From Gaiellasilicea sp037720595 (GTDB lineage: Bacteria > Actinomycetota > Thermoleophilia > Gaiellales > Gaiellaceae): 64,000 nt of DNA. The stretch covers positions 1 through 64,000 of the forward strand of contig JBBJLW010000018.1 of assembly GCA_037720595.1 (NCBI GenBank), read 5' to 3'. The notes under the pieces are model-generated. The model was given only the letters and a program-made list of their open reading frames with translations, did no database searches and was not told the DNA's origin. Position numbers and translations under genes: made by a program. This document shows, in pieces, positions 17,265-25,217 of this stretch. Each line of letters starts with the position of its first letter. The first letter of the stretch is position 1.

Positions 17265-17935
17265 GTGAGCGGCCACATCCTCGCGATCGGCGGCGGCGCC
17301 ATCCTCGATCCGTCCTGCCCGCTCGAGCGATACCTGCTCGAGCTGGCCGGTGTGGCGCGGCCGCGTGTCTGCTTCCTCGCGACCGCGGTCGGCGACCAGT
17401 CGGAACGGCTGCTCGGCTTCTACCAGGCATTCGCCGGCCGAGGGTGCAAGCTGGCGCACGTCGAGCTCTTTGGTCGCCCTGAGGCTCCCGCCGAACGAGT
17501 TGCCGAGCACGACGTGATCTACGTAAGCGGAGGAAACACGGCCAATCTGCTGGCGTTGTGGCGTCTGCACGCGGTCGACGGCGCAGTGGTTCCGTCTTGG
17601 AGCGCGGAGGCGTGCTCGCCGGTTGGAGCGCCGGCGCGAACTGCTGGTTCGAGGACTCTGTGACCGACTCGTTCGGGCCGCTGCGGGCGCTCCAGGACGG
17701 GCTCGGGATCCTGCCGGGGAGCTTCTGTCCCCACTTCGACGGCGAGGCGGAGCGCCGGCCCACCTATACGCGCCTCGTGCGGGACGGGATGAAGGCGGGC
17801 TACGGGGTCGACGACGACGCCGCGCTCGTCTTCGGCGGCGGCGAGCTCGTCGAAGTCGTCAGCCAGCGCGAGGGCGCCCGCGGCTTCCGCGTCACAGCCG
17901 AGGGCGAGGAGCCGCTCGAGGCACGACTGCTGTGA
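17265..17935 (+). pseudogene. pepE: Peptidase E (S51) gene with a single frameshift
   Basis: GTG 17265 opens SGHILAIGGGAILDPSCPLE and continues to DVIYVSGGNTANLLALWRLH. Near 17599-17601 the frame changes and continues LERGGVLAGWSAGANCWFED, which holds the nucleophile Ser of the GxSAGA motif, to EPLEARLL. One added G in TCTTGG-AGCGCGG would rejoin the parts as PSWERGGVLAGWSAGA, giving 223 residues. Peptidase E cleaves Asp-X dipeptides. Either a recent inactivating deletion or a sequence error; the neighbours are also degraded, which favours decay. Confidence 0.8.
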
Positions 17936-18447
17936 GGCGGTTCTCGATCCAGTCAACCGCAAGCTCCTGCGGCAAGACCACCCTCGGCCGTGAGCTCGCG
18001 CGGCGGCTCGAGGTGCCGTTCGTGGAGCTCGACGCGCTCCATCACGGACCGGGCTGGACGGAGGCGACCGCCGAGGAGCTGCGCGCGAAGGTCGAGCCGA
18101 TCGTCGCCGGGGACGCCTGGGTGATCGACGGCGGCTACTGGGGCAAGCTCGGCGATCTCATCCTGCGCAACGCCGACGAGGTCATCTGGCTCGACCTGCC
18201 CGTGCGGGTCTGGCTGCCGAGGCTGATCCGGCGGACGCTCGGGCGGATCGCACGCCGCGAGGAGCTCTGGAACGGGAACCGCGAGACGGTCCGCAATGTC
18301 TTCTTCAGCCGCGACTCGCTCGTCTGGTACGCGCTTGGCAACCATCGGCGGCACCGGCGCGAGTATCCCGAACGGCTCGCGCCGTACAACGTCGTGCGGC
18401 TGCGGTCGCCGAAGGAGGTGACACAGTGGCTCGCGAGGTTCGGCTGA
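17932..18447 (+). CDS. P-loop NTPase, adenylate-kinase/FlaR-like, 171 aa
   Basis: GTG 17932 overlaps the stop of the peptidase E frame (GTGA). After the P-loop come LARRLEVPFVELDALHHGPGW, DAWVIDGGYWG, WLDLPVRVWLPRLIRRTLGRI and HRREYPERL, the order of small topology-modulation / adenylate-kinase-like proteins. The P-loop is odd: it reads STASSCGKTT, without the first Gly of GxxxxGKT. It may phosphorylate a small substrate or be losing activity. It overlaps the LigD gene by 22 bases. Confidence 0.72.
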   Translation: MRRFSIQSTASSCGKTTLGRELARRLEVPFVELDALHHGPGWTEATAEELRAKVEPIVAGDAWVIDGGYWGKLGDLILRNADEVIWLDLPVRVWLPRLIRRTLGRIARREELWNGNRETVRNVFFSRDSLVWYALGNHRRHRREYPERLAPYNVVRLRSPKEVTQWLARFG

Positions 18448-19295
18448 GCAGCGCCGATCGGGTGTTGTTCCCGGAAAGCGGAATCACGAAGGGGGAGCTC
18501 TTCGAGTACTACGGCGCGGTCGCTCCCGTGCTCGTGCCGCACCTGCGCGACCGCCCGTTCACGATGAAGCGCTGGCGCGAGGGGATCGCAGGCGGCTCGT
18601 TCTTCCAGAAGCAGGCGCCGAAGGGAATCCCGGACTGGCTGCCGACGCGCACGTTCACGACGCACCCCCGAGAAGGAGGCTCGCGCGAGGTCGACTTCCC
18701 GCTCGTCAACTCTCGTGAGGCGCTGCTCTGGATGGTGCAGATGCACTGCATCGACATGAACGCCTGGTACTCGCGGGTCGATAAGCCCGACCGGCCCGAC
18801 TACGTCCTCTTCGACCTCGACCCGCCCGAGGGCGAGTTCCGGCTGGCCGTGCGGGCCGCGCAGCTCGTGAAGGAGGCGCTCGACGGGCTCGAGCTGCGCT
18901 CGTACGTGAAGACGAGCGGCGCCGACGGGATCCACGTGCTCGTACCGATCGCGCGGCGTTACGGCTTCGACCGGACGCACGCCTTCGCGGAGGCAGTCTC
19001 GAAGCGGCTCGCCGCCGACAATCCGGGCGTGATCACGACCGAGTGGCTGAAGCGCAAGCGCATCGGCGTCCTGCTCGACTATCACCAGAACGGCGCCGGC
19101 AAGACGATCGCGTCGGCGTATTCCGTCCGCCCCAAACCCGGCGCGCCGGTCTCGACCCCGCTCGAGTGGGAGGAGCTGACGCCGAAGCTCGATCCGAGCC
19201 GGTTCACGATGGAGGCGGTTCTCCGCCGCGTCGAGGAGCGCGGCGATCTCTTCGAGCCCGTGCTGCGTGGAGGTCAGAGCCTGCCGAAGCTGTGA
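18426..19295 (+). CDS. Stand-alone LigD polymerase-domain protein
   Basis: 289 residues matching only the primase-polymerase domain of LigD. Marks are the N-terminal DRVLFPESGITKGEL and YYGAVAPVLVPHLRDRPFTMKR, the catalytic YVLFDLDPPEGEF with its metal-binding Asp pair, and SYVKTSGADGIHVLVPI with the nucleotide-binding GxxGxH. The ligase and nuclease domains are absent, and no Ku gene is in the window. It could fill gaps during non-homologous end joining, adding ribonucleotides or deoxynucleotides. GTG 18426 overlaps the gene before it. Confidence 0.9.
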   Translation: MAREVRLSSADRVLFPESGITKGELFEYYGAVAPVLVPHLRDRPFTMKRWREGIAGGSFFQKQAPKGIPDWLPTRTFTTHPREGGSREVDFPLVNSREALLWMVQMHCIDMNAWYSRVDKPDRPDYVLFDLDPPEGEFRLAVRAAQLVKEALDGLELRSYVKTSGADGIHVLVPIARRYGFDRTHAFAEAVSKRLAADNPGVITTEWLKRKRIGVLLDYHQNGAGKTIASAYSVRPKPGAPVSTPLEWEELTPKLDPSRFTMEAVLRRVEERGDLFEPVLRGGQSLPKL

Positions 19296-19454
19296 ATCCG
19301 CTCAGGGGAGTCGAGCGCCGGCGCACGCGACTCGGCAGTCGCCTTCGGCCCGACGCGTCGCCAGCACCGAGCCGCCCGGCACGACGCCGAAGACCATCCC
19401 GCGTAAATCGCTCGGCGTCGTCACTCGGTCGATCGACCGGCCTACGTTAAGCGA

Positions 19455-19638
19455 ATGAACGTTCGTCGACGCGTAGCGGTCTATGTCGAGCGCGGGAACG
19501 CGCTCCTCGTTTTCGAGCACCGCGATCATCCTGATGCGGGGGACGCAGATTCCAGCGGGCGGTCTGGAGCTGGGCGAGACGTTCAGGCGGTCCACCGCCC
19601 CGGCAGCAAGCTTCGCGGTGGCTAGAGGAGCTCCGCGA
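19455..19638 (+). pseudogene. Truncated, frameshifted NUDIX hydrolase remnant
   Basis: ATG 19455 opens MNVRRRVAVYVERGNALLVF then EHRDHPDAG. After a GGGGG run the frame shifts and continues TQIPAGGLELGETF, the start of a NUDIX box, but the REUXEEXGU half and the rest of the gene are gone. It collides with the 3' end of the fusion gene at 19622. The 160 bases before it (19296-19454) hold only a short minus-strand frame ending CAGARLP, which I cannot assign. Confidence 0.6.
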
Positions 19639-21742
19639 TGAGCGCGGCCGCACGGGCGGCGCCGTTGCTCGCAACCGGCTGGTAGGCGACCTCGCGCCCG
19701 ATCTCCGCCGCGATGGCGGCCGCGATCTCGTCCGTGCCGTCGGCGTCGAAGTCCATGCATCGGCCGGCGCCGTATCGCTCGAGCCGGTGGCGCACATGGA
19801 AGTTCTGCTCGAAGTGGTGGCGCAGCGGGAAGTAGAGGAAAGGCCGGCGGTTCGCGGTCAGCTCCATCGACGTCGTCAGGCCGCCCTGGACGACCGCGAG
19901 GTCGCAGGCGGCGAGGTGCCGGTAGAGGTCGTGGACGTAGGCCCGGATCTCGAGGCCCTCGTGCGAGGGAAGCGATGCAGCGTCGATCCGAGGTCCCGCG
20001 ACGACGATCATCCGCAGGCCGTCGACGAGCCGCGCGGCCTCGGGGTAGGAGTCGATCACGCGGCGGAGCAGGTGCTCCCCCACCCCGGAGCCGCCGACGG
20101 TGACGATGCAGATACGTTCGTCCGGTGCGTAGCCGAGCCCGTGCCGGAGCGCCTCGCGGTCGGCGAACGCGCTCGGGTCGAAGCCGGTCACGTAACCGGG
20201 GAAGTCGTAATGGTCGCGTGTCCAGTCGCGGATGCGCGGCAGATCGGGGCCGAAGCGGTCGGGAACGACGTCCTCGAGGTCGCCGACGAAAAGCGCCCGA
20301 TCGCGCAGGCGCGGATAGCGCGCGATGTGCTCGATCATCTCGGCGTTGTAGTCGGCGGTCAGGAACGCCTCGTGCTCGCCGCCGTCCGCCATCGGCAGCC
20401 AGCCGACGAAATCCGTCAGCCAGACATAGGCCGCGCGCTTCTCCTCCGGGTTCTCGTGCAGGTAGTAGTCGAGCTCCCAGGCCTCGTCTCCGATCCAGAG
20501 GTCGTAGTGGTCGTCGCGGACGATGTCGTGGAAGACCATGAAGTTGTTCAGCAGGATCTCGTCCATCCGGCGGATCGCCTGGAACGCGTGCAGGTCGTGC
20601 TCGGCGCACTCGCTCTCGATGTGGCGCGACTCGTTCGCGAGGCAGGCGCTCCCCGGGTGGATGCGCTCGCCGCGCGCTTCGAGAACTGCTGTCACAGGGT
20701 GCTGGGCCAGCCAGTCGATCTCGAGACCTGGATGGACTTTGCGCAGCTCATCCGCGATCGCCGCGTCGCGCTGCGCGTGGCCCAGGCCGATCGGCGACGA
20801 GACGTACAGCGCCCGCTTCCGCCGCGACCTGGCCCGCGTCCAACTGGTGGGGCGCAGCGGCGGACAGAGCAAGTCTCGCAGGAGCAGGTTGACCTTCACT
20901 GGATCGCGCACGTGCGGGCCGTGCCCCGAGCCTTCGAGCATGACGAGGTCGCCGCCTGTCGCCTCGGCAAGCGCAACCCCACGGCCAGAGCCAGTAATCG
21001 CGTCGTCGGTGCCCTGGATCACGAGCACCGGACAGCGGGTTCGGCGGCACAACTCGCGAACGGCCTCCTCGTCGAGCGCGTCGCGAAGCTGGGTCGCGAC
21101 GAGCGTCTCGGGCGTCGTCTCGAGCCCCCAGCCGACGCAGTCCTCGATCGGCTTCGTCGAGTGCGGCTCCGTGAACATCTGCGAGAAGAAGAACTCGAGG
21201 AAGCCGCGGTAGTCTCGCAGCCAGTAGTAGCGGTTGTACTTCGCCCAGCCCTCGTCGGTGTCGAGCTCTTTGTCCCACGGGTAGAGAGTTCGCCCGGGAA
21301 CTGGCTCGCCCATAGGCACGGACGGGCAGATGAAGACCGCGCCGTCGATCCGTTCCGGCTGCTCCGCTGCGAGGATCAGCGCGCGCTGGGCTCCGAGCGA
21401 GAGCGAGACCAGGGTCGCGCGCTCCGTGTCGGTCGCGTCCATCACAGCGAGAGCGTCGGCGGCGAACTCGCGCTCCTCGTACCCGCTCGCCGGCCGGTCC
21501 GAGCGGCCGTTGCCGCGCCCGTCGAAGGTGAGCACGCGGCAGTGACGCGCCAGGTAGGGGATCTGCATCTTCCAGTGGCGGGAGTGGATGATCGACCACG
21601 TCGGCAGGAGGAGGACGGTCGGCTCGCCCTCGCCGTAGACCTCGTAGAAGACGTGGACTCCGTCGCGCTCGACATACCCCTCCTGGTCGGGGTACCGGGC
21701 GCGCGATTGCTCCTGTGTCCTACTGCGCTCCGCGATTCCCAT
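19622..21742 (-). CDS. Alpha/beta hydrolase fused to a MurG/UGT-like glycosyltransferase
   Basis: 706 residues from ATG 21742. Residues about 20-300 are an alpha/beta hydrolase: GEGEPTVLLLPTW, LTFDGRGNGRSDRP, nucleophile elbow LVSLSLGAQRA, acid region LVIQGTDDAITG and the His in EGSGHGPHVRD. Residues about 315-706 are GT-B: LYVSSPIGLGHAQRD, ICIVTVGGSGVGEHLLR, and VVQGGLTTSMELTANRRPF with FPLRHHFEQNFHVRHRLE. One enzyme may hydrolyse an ester and the other glycosylate the product. It overlaps the TetR gene by 23 bases. No signal peptide is seen. Confidence 0.87.
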   Translation of the reverse strand: MGIAERSRTQEQSRARYPDQEGYVERDGVHVFYEVYGEGEPTVLLLPTWSIIHSRHWKMQIPYLARHCRVLTFDGRGNGRSDRPASGYEEREFAADALAVMDATDTERATLVSLSLGAQRALILAAEQPERIDGAVFICPSVPMGEPVPGRTLYPWDKELDTDEGWAKYNRYYWLRDYRGFLEFFFSQMFTEPHSTKPIEDCVGWGLETTPETLVATQLRDALDEEAVRELCRRTRCPVLVIQGTDDAITGSGRGVALAEATGGDLVMLEGSGHGPHVRDPVKVNLLLRDLLCPPLRPTSWTRARSRRKRALYVSSPIGLGHAQRDAAIADELRKVHPGLEIDWLAQHPVTAVLEARGERIHPGSACLANESRHIESECAEHDLHAFQAIRRMDEILLNNFMVFHDIVRDDHYDLWIGDEAWELDYYLHENPEEKRAAYVWLTDFVGWLPMADGGEHEAFLTADYNAEMIEHIARYPRLRDRALFVGDLEDVVPDRFGPDLPRIRDWTRDHYDFPGYVTGFDPSAFADREALRHGLGYAPDERICIVTVGGSGVGEHLLRRVIDSYPEAARLVDGLRMIVVAGPRIDAASLPSHEGLEIRAYVHDLYRHLAACDLAVVQGGLTTSMELTANRRPFLYFPLRHHFEQNFHVRHRLERYGAGRCMDFDADGTDEIAAAIAAEIGREVAYQPVASNGAARAAALIAELL

Positions 21743-22307
21743 CGCCCAGCCACCTTTCGATCCACTCGAGCAGCTCCGCATGGCCCTCCGAGATTCCCAA
21801 GCCGCGGTCGAGGATGATGCCCTCGTTGAACGTCGTCACGAGCGTGACGAGGACGCCCACCGGGACGTCGATCGAGTGTTCCACGCGCGCCTGCTCGAAC
21901 GCCTCCACAAGCACCGCGCGCCACTCACCCTGGACGCGGGCGACCCGCTCCCGCAGCTCAGGTCGGTTCCACGCGAGCGCCTGCAGCTCGAGCCAGACCT
22001 TCTGATAGGCGACGTCCTCCTCGACGAGGTAGCGCATCGCCATCCGCCACTTCTCGATGAAAGGAAGCTCTGCGGCGTACAGCTCCCTCTGCCGCACGAC
22101 CAGCCTTTCGGTGAACCGCTCGAGCACGCGCACGAGCAGGTTCTCCATCGAGCCGAAGTAGTAGTGGACGAGGCCGTGGTTCGCGTCGGCCTCCTCTGCG
22201 AGGCGACGCGTCGTGATCCCCGCGTAGCCGACCTCGACGAGCAGCCGCTCCGCGGCGTCGAGAAATGCCTCCTCCGCGGCCGCCCGTGGTGCGCTTCTCG
22301 CCTCCAT
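21720..22307 (-). CDS. TetR-family transcriptional regulator
   Basis: 195 residues. The N-terminal helix-turn-helix reads AEEAFLDAAERLLVEVGYAG, ITTRRLAEEADANHGLVHYY, FGSMENLLVRVLERF. The C-terminal domain is helical with no known ligand signature. Its ATG overlaps the stop of the DUF2182 gene (TGATG), and the fusion gene overlaps its end. The inverted repeat TTAGTC-N4-GACTAA at the operon promoter (23725-23744) and at 24195-24210 is a likely operator, so it is probably an autoregulating repressor. Confidence 0.9.
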   Translation of the reverse strand: MEARSAPRAAAEEAFLDAAERLLVEVGYAGITTRRLAEEADANHGLVHYYFGSMENLLVRVLERFTERLVVRQRELYAAELPFIEKWRMAMRYLVEEDVAYQKVWLELQALAWNRPELRERVARVQGEWRAVLVEAFEQARVEHSIDVPVGVLVTLVTTFNEGIILDRGLGISEGHAELLEWIERWLGDGNRGAQ

Positions 22308-23071
22308 CACGGTCCGCCGAGCGTGGACGGGAGCCAGGCGGGATGCGCAAGCACGACCGCGCCCCAGCCCGCGAGCGCGACCCCGAGCACGGGCGTGAGC
22401 GTGCGTCCGTGCCGCCCGATCTTCTCGTACGCGGTCACGGCTGCGAGTACGGCCATCCACGCAAGGTTCGCAAATCCGGCCGCGAACATCACGAGCATCA
22501 GCGCCCAGCAGCAGCCTAGGCAGAACACGCCGTGGTCGCGGCCGAGCCGGAATGCGGCCCCCGTCCCCCGCCGGTACTTGCGCATCAGGAAGACGGCCGG
22601 GTGGCGGCACTCGTCCAGGCATGCGTCCTTCAGAGACGTGAACTGGAACGCGCCCGCGGTGACGAGTACTCCGCCCGCGATCAGCCACGGCCGCTGCTCG
22701 AGCGCCGGCAGGGCGTGCACGAGCTCGTGCAACAGACCGTCGCCCGCGAACGCCGCGAGGCCGAAGAGAAACCAGACGAGGACGTAGCCGCCGAGAAAGG
22801 CTCCGAGGGCCTCCCGCCGCCTCGACGCGGCCCAGAAGAGGCGGACGAGCGGGAGGCTCGACGGCAGCATCATCGCAGCGGTCATCAGCTGCCACGAGGC
22901 GAGGAAGAGGACGAGGGCGGCCCAGCGTGGTACGCCGCCTTCGAGCAGGCCGTCGTGGTGCAGCGCCGAGGCCGTCCCGCTCGCCTCGGCCGCGAGCGCG
23001 ACCGCCCACGCGAGCGCGATCGCCACCGGAACGGCGAGCGGGATGCGGCGGGGCGGCGCGAGAGCGGTCAT
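22307..23071 (-). CDS. DUF2182 multi-pass membrane protein
   Basis: 254 residues with about seven hydrophobic segments. Family marks are LASWQLMTAAMMLPSSLPLV, CLDECRHPAVFLMRKYRRG and HGVFCLGCCWALMLVMF, with Met, Cys and His residues in or near the membrane that suggest metal handling. It is next to a DUF1326 gene, a pairing I know from other bacteria, but the substrate is not established. ATG 23071 overlaps the DUF1326 stop (ATGA). Confidence 0.88.
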   Translation of the reverse strand: MTALAPPRRIPLAVPVAIALAWAVALAAEASGTASALHHDGLLEGGVPRWAALVLFLASWQLMTAAMMLPSSLPLVRLFWAASRRREALGAFLGGYVLVWFLFGLAAFAGDGLLHELVHALPALEQRPWLIAGGVLVTAGAFQFTSLKDACLDECRHPAVFLMRKYRRGTGAAFRLGRDHGVFCLGCCWALMLVMFAAGFANLAWMAVLAAVTAYEKIGRHGRTLTPVLGVALAGWGAVVLAHPAWLPSTLGGP

Positions 23072-23715
23072 GCGGTGTGGGTCATCCGGTAGTCGGCTTG
23101 GATCGCGTTCCGGCCCTCGTAGGTCCACTGCATTCCGTGCTCGGGCAGGTCCACGGAATACCGGGACGCCTTGCCCACGTACGCGGGCGAGCCGGGCACG
23201 GTCGAGAAGATCGAGTTCTGGAGCGTCGTCGTCGACCCGTCCGGGCCGACATACGGAGCCATCTCCGCTCCGACGATGCCCTCGACGACCAGCGTTCCCT
23301 GTCCGTCCACGATCTCGTGGCTGATCGGCACCCGGCGTACCTCCACGACCTCGCCGACGAGCCCGGCCAGGTCGGCGAGCGGACCGCCGAGCTTGCCGGA
23401 GTATGCGTCCACGATCGCCTCGAGCTGCTTGTCCGTGGCTTGCGCGTCGACGAGCATCGCCACCCGCCAGTTTCCGGCAAGCACGTTGCCGGGGATCTTC
23501 GCGACGTTGACGATCGAGAGCCCGCCGACGTCGACGTTCCGGATCGTGCCGCGGTCGAAGTGGTAGGCGATCAGCCCGTCGCAGGCACCCCCGTCGGGAT
23601 CCTCGCCGATCCAGCAGGGACAAAGGACGCCGCAAGAGCAGGCCTCGAGCAGCGTTCCCTCCAAGTCGTACACGATCGCCGTGCCGGCCGGAGCATCCTG
23701 GGTTACTGATGACAT
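23068..23715 (-). CDS. DUF1326 cysteine-rich protein
   Basis: 215 residues. The N-terminal LEACSCGVLCPCWIGEDPDG is the family hallmark, a CxC...CxC cluster that could bind a metal. It is followed by CDGLIAYHFDRGTIRNVDV and a beta-rich body ending DYRMTHTA. It heads the DUF1326-DUF2182-TetR-fusion operon. The start has GGTGG upstream. Likely role, by pairing with DUF2182, is metal binding or export; unproven. Confidence 0.88.
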   Translation of the reverse strand: MSSVTQDAPAGTAIVYDLEGTLLEACSCGVLCPCWIGEDPDGGACDGLIAYHFDRGTIRNVDVGGLSIVNVAKIPGNVLAGNWRVAMLVDAQATDKQLEAIVDAYSGKLGGPLADLAGLVGEVVEVRRVPISHEIVDGQGTLVVEGIVGAEMAPYVGPDGSTTTLQNSIFSTVPGSPAYVGKASRYSVDLPEHGMQWTYEGRNAIQADYRMTHTA

Positions 23716-23724
23716 TTCTAACCA

Positions 23725-23774
23725 CCTTAGTCGTATGACTAAGGCATTCGACCAGACTGTGTCGCGCTTGTCAA
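23725..23774 (-). promoter_or_regulatory. TetR-type operator and promoter of the DUF1326 operon
   Basis: A perfect inverted repeat CCTTAGTC-GTAT-GACTAAGG fills 23725-23744. On the minus strand TTGACA (23774-23769) and TCGAAT (23751-23746) are 17 bases apart, and the operator starts just after the -10. Binding there would block transcription. The same core, TTAGTC-N4-GACTAA, is at 24195-24210. Confidence 0.75.
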
Positions 23775-23775
23775 G

Positions 23776-24173
23776 TCAGAGCGCGTTGACGATCTTCCAG
23801 CCCTCGGCCGTGCGCGCCAGGTGGAGATAATCGACGTAGACGGCGGAGCGGGCGGCCACAGTGCGATCGCGCCGTGCACATCGTCGATTCGGATTTCCAC
23901 GCGCCGGTCCGAGCCCGCCTCGACGCCTTCGCCGGAGGCGGTGAGCTCGACCATGCGCTCGGCGGTGGTCGTCCGCAGGACTTCCCCGCCAGCGGCGTCG
24001 CTCCACAGCGACCGCTTGGCCAGTTCCCGATGTAGCGCACGGTCCATGCGCGTGGGGTCAGCGTCGAATCAGCCTTCGTAGTAGTCGCGGACGACGGTCC
24101 GGATTTCCTCCGCGTCGCGGTGTCAGTCGGCTGATGGGCGACGAGCTCAGCAGGCTCGAGGTTTGCGGTCATA
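23776..24173 (-). pseudogene. Decayed NTF2-like (lumazine-binding-like) gene
   Basis: ATG 24173, behind GAGGAGG, opens MTANLEPAELVAHQPTD. A frameshift leads to DAEEIRTVVRDYYEG, then an in-frame TGA where Trp is expected, then FDADPTRMDRALHRELAKRS and EIRIDDVHG. A second shift near 23875 gives ARSAVYVDYLHLARTAEGWK and IVNAL. Three lesions in 130 codons mean it is dead. The intact ancestor would be a small NTF2-fold protein. It keeps a promoter and operator matching the DUF1326 operon. Confidence 0.8.
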
Positions 24174-24194
24174 ATTCCTCCTCGGGTCGAGAGG

Positions 24195-24229
24195 TTAGTC
24201 ATTTGACTAAAGAGTATGGGCCGTGTCAA
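24195..24229 (-). promoter_or_regulatory. Second TTAGTC-N4-GACTAA operator with promoter
   Basis: TTAGTC-ATTT-GACTAA fills 24195-24210. TTGACA (24229-24224) and TCAAAT (24206-24201) are 17 bases apart on the minus strand, so the -10 lies inside the operator. It drives the decayed NTF2-like gene. The -35 overlaps the stop codon of the 53-residue membrane protein. Confidence 0.7.
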
Positions 24230-24387
24230 CCACGTTGGTAGCGTGAGTGCCATTCCGCGAGCCACGCGAGCCCCCGGAGGCCGAGCCAGATCGGCGTCAG
24301 GAGTACGTAGAAGACGAAGTCGGCGGCCACGAGGATCGTCAGCCACAGCGCCCAACGCCACTTCGGGACGGGCGGTTTCGGCCTCAC
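24226..24387 (-). CDS. Small membrane protein, 53 aa, coupled to the PPSR gene
   Basis: GTG 24387 overlaps the stop of the PPSR gene (GTGA). After VRPKPPVPKWRW comes one hydrophobic segment of about 25 residues (WLTILVAADFVFYVLLTPIW), then LGLRGLAWLAEWHSRYQRG, probably an amphipathic helix on the membrane. No family is known to me. The precise coupling argues that it is translated. Possible link with PPDK regulation is only positional. Confidence 0.65.
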   Translation of the reverse strand: MRPKPPVPKWRWALWLTILVAADFVFYVLLTPIWLGLRGLAWLAEWHSRYQRG

Positions 24388-25217
24388 GAGACTGACGCGC
24401 CCTGGCGCCGCCGGTCGACAAGCCGGATCACGCGGTGGGCTGTCTCCTCGATCGAGAGGCCGGTGACGTCGATCACCGGGCAGCCGAGCCGGCGGTGCAG
24501 CGCTGCGGCTTCCTCCAGCTCCTCGTAGATCTCGAGCAGCTCGGAGTAGCCCTTGTTCTGGCCTCCGCCCATCGTCTTCACGCGTGCCGTCCGGATCTCA
24601 CCGAGTTTCTCGGCGTCGATCGTGAGGCCGACGATCTTCGCGGGCTCGACGTCGTGCAGCTCGGCCGGCGGCTTGATCCCCTTCACGAGCGGCACGTTCG
24701 CGGCCTTGTAGCCCATGTAGCCGAGGTAGATCGAGAGCGGCGTCTTGGAGGTGCGCGAGACGCCGACGAGGATCACGTCCGCCTCGTGGAGCCCGCTGCC
24801 GACGCCGTCGTCGAACTTGACCGCGAACTCGATCGCCTCCATCCGCTTGAAGTACGCCGAGTTGAGCGGCGGCCGCGCGCCCGGGCTCATCTTCGCCGCC
24901 ATTCCGGAGACCTTGGCGATCGACGCGATCGGGTGGCCGAGGATATCGCAGTAGTGGATCTTCGAGCTGCGGCAGAGGGCCCGCATCGACTCGCGTAACT
25001 CGCGGTCGACGAGCGTGTACACCATCACCGCAGGCCGTCCCTTCGCGCGATTGATCGCGAGCCGGAGGTCGTCGATCGTCTCGACGCGCGGATGGCGCAC
25101 CTCCTCGAACGGCTGCTCGGGAAACTGGGCCTCGAGCGCCTGCACGAGCCGCGTCGCCGTTTCGCCCGTCGAGTCGGAGACGATGTGCAGCTCGACGATC
25201 TCGCCGGCCGGGTTCAT
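24384..25217 (-). CDS. PPDK regulatory protein (PPSR family, DUF299)
   Basis: 277 residues from ATG 25217. Marks are VELHIVSDSTGETATRL at the start, the P-loop-like ILVGVSRTSKTPLSIYLGYM, VPLVKGIKPPAEL and KTMGGGQNKGYSELLEIYEE. These bifunctional enzymes inactivate PPDK by ADP-dependent phosphorylation of a Thr and reactivate it by phosphate-dependent removal. The target gene ppdK lies at 14275-16878, so the pair is in the same window but not the same operon. Its start overlaps the methyltransferase stop by 4 bases. Confidence 0.92.
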   Translation of the reverse strand: MNPAGEIVELHIVSDSTGETATRLVQALEAQFPEQPFEEVRHPRVETIDDLRLAINRAKGRPAVMVYTLVDRELRESMRALCRSSKIHYCDILGHPIASIAKVSGMAAKMSPGARPPLNSAYFKRMEAIEFAVKFDDGVGSGLHEADVILVGVSRTSKTPLSIYLGYMGYKAANVPLVKGIKPPAELHDVEPAKIVGLTIDAEKLGEIRTARVKTMGGGQNKGYSELLEIYEELEEAAALHRRLGCPVIDVTGLSIEETAHRVIRLVDRRRQGASVS

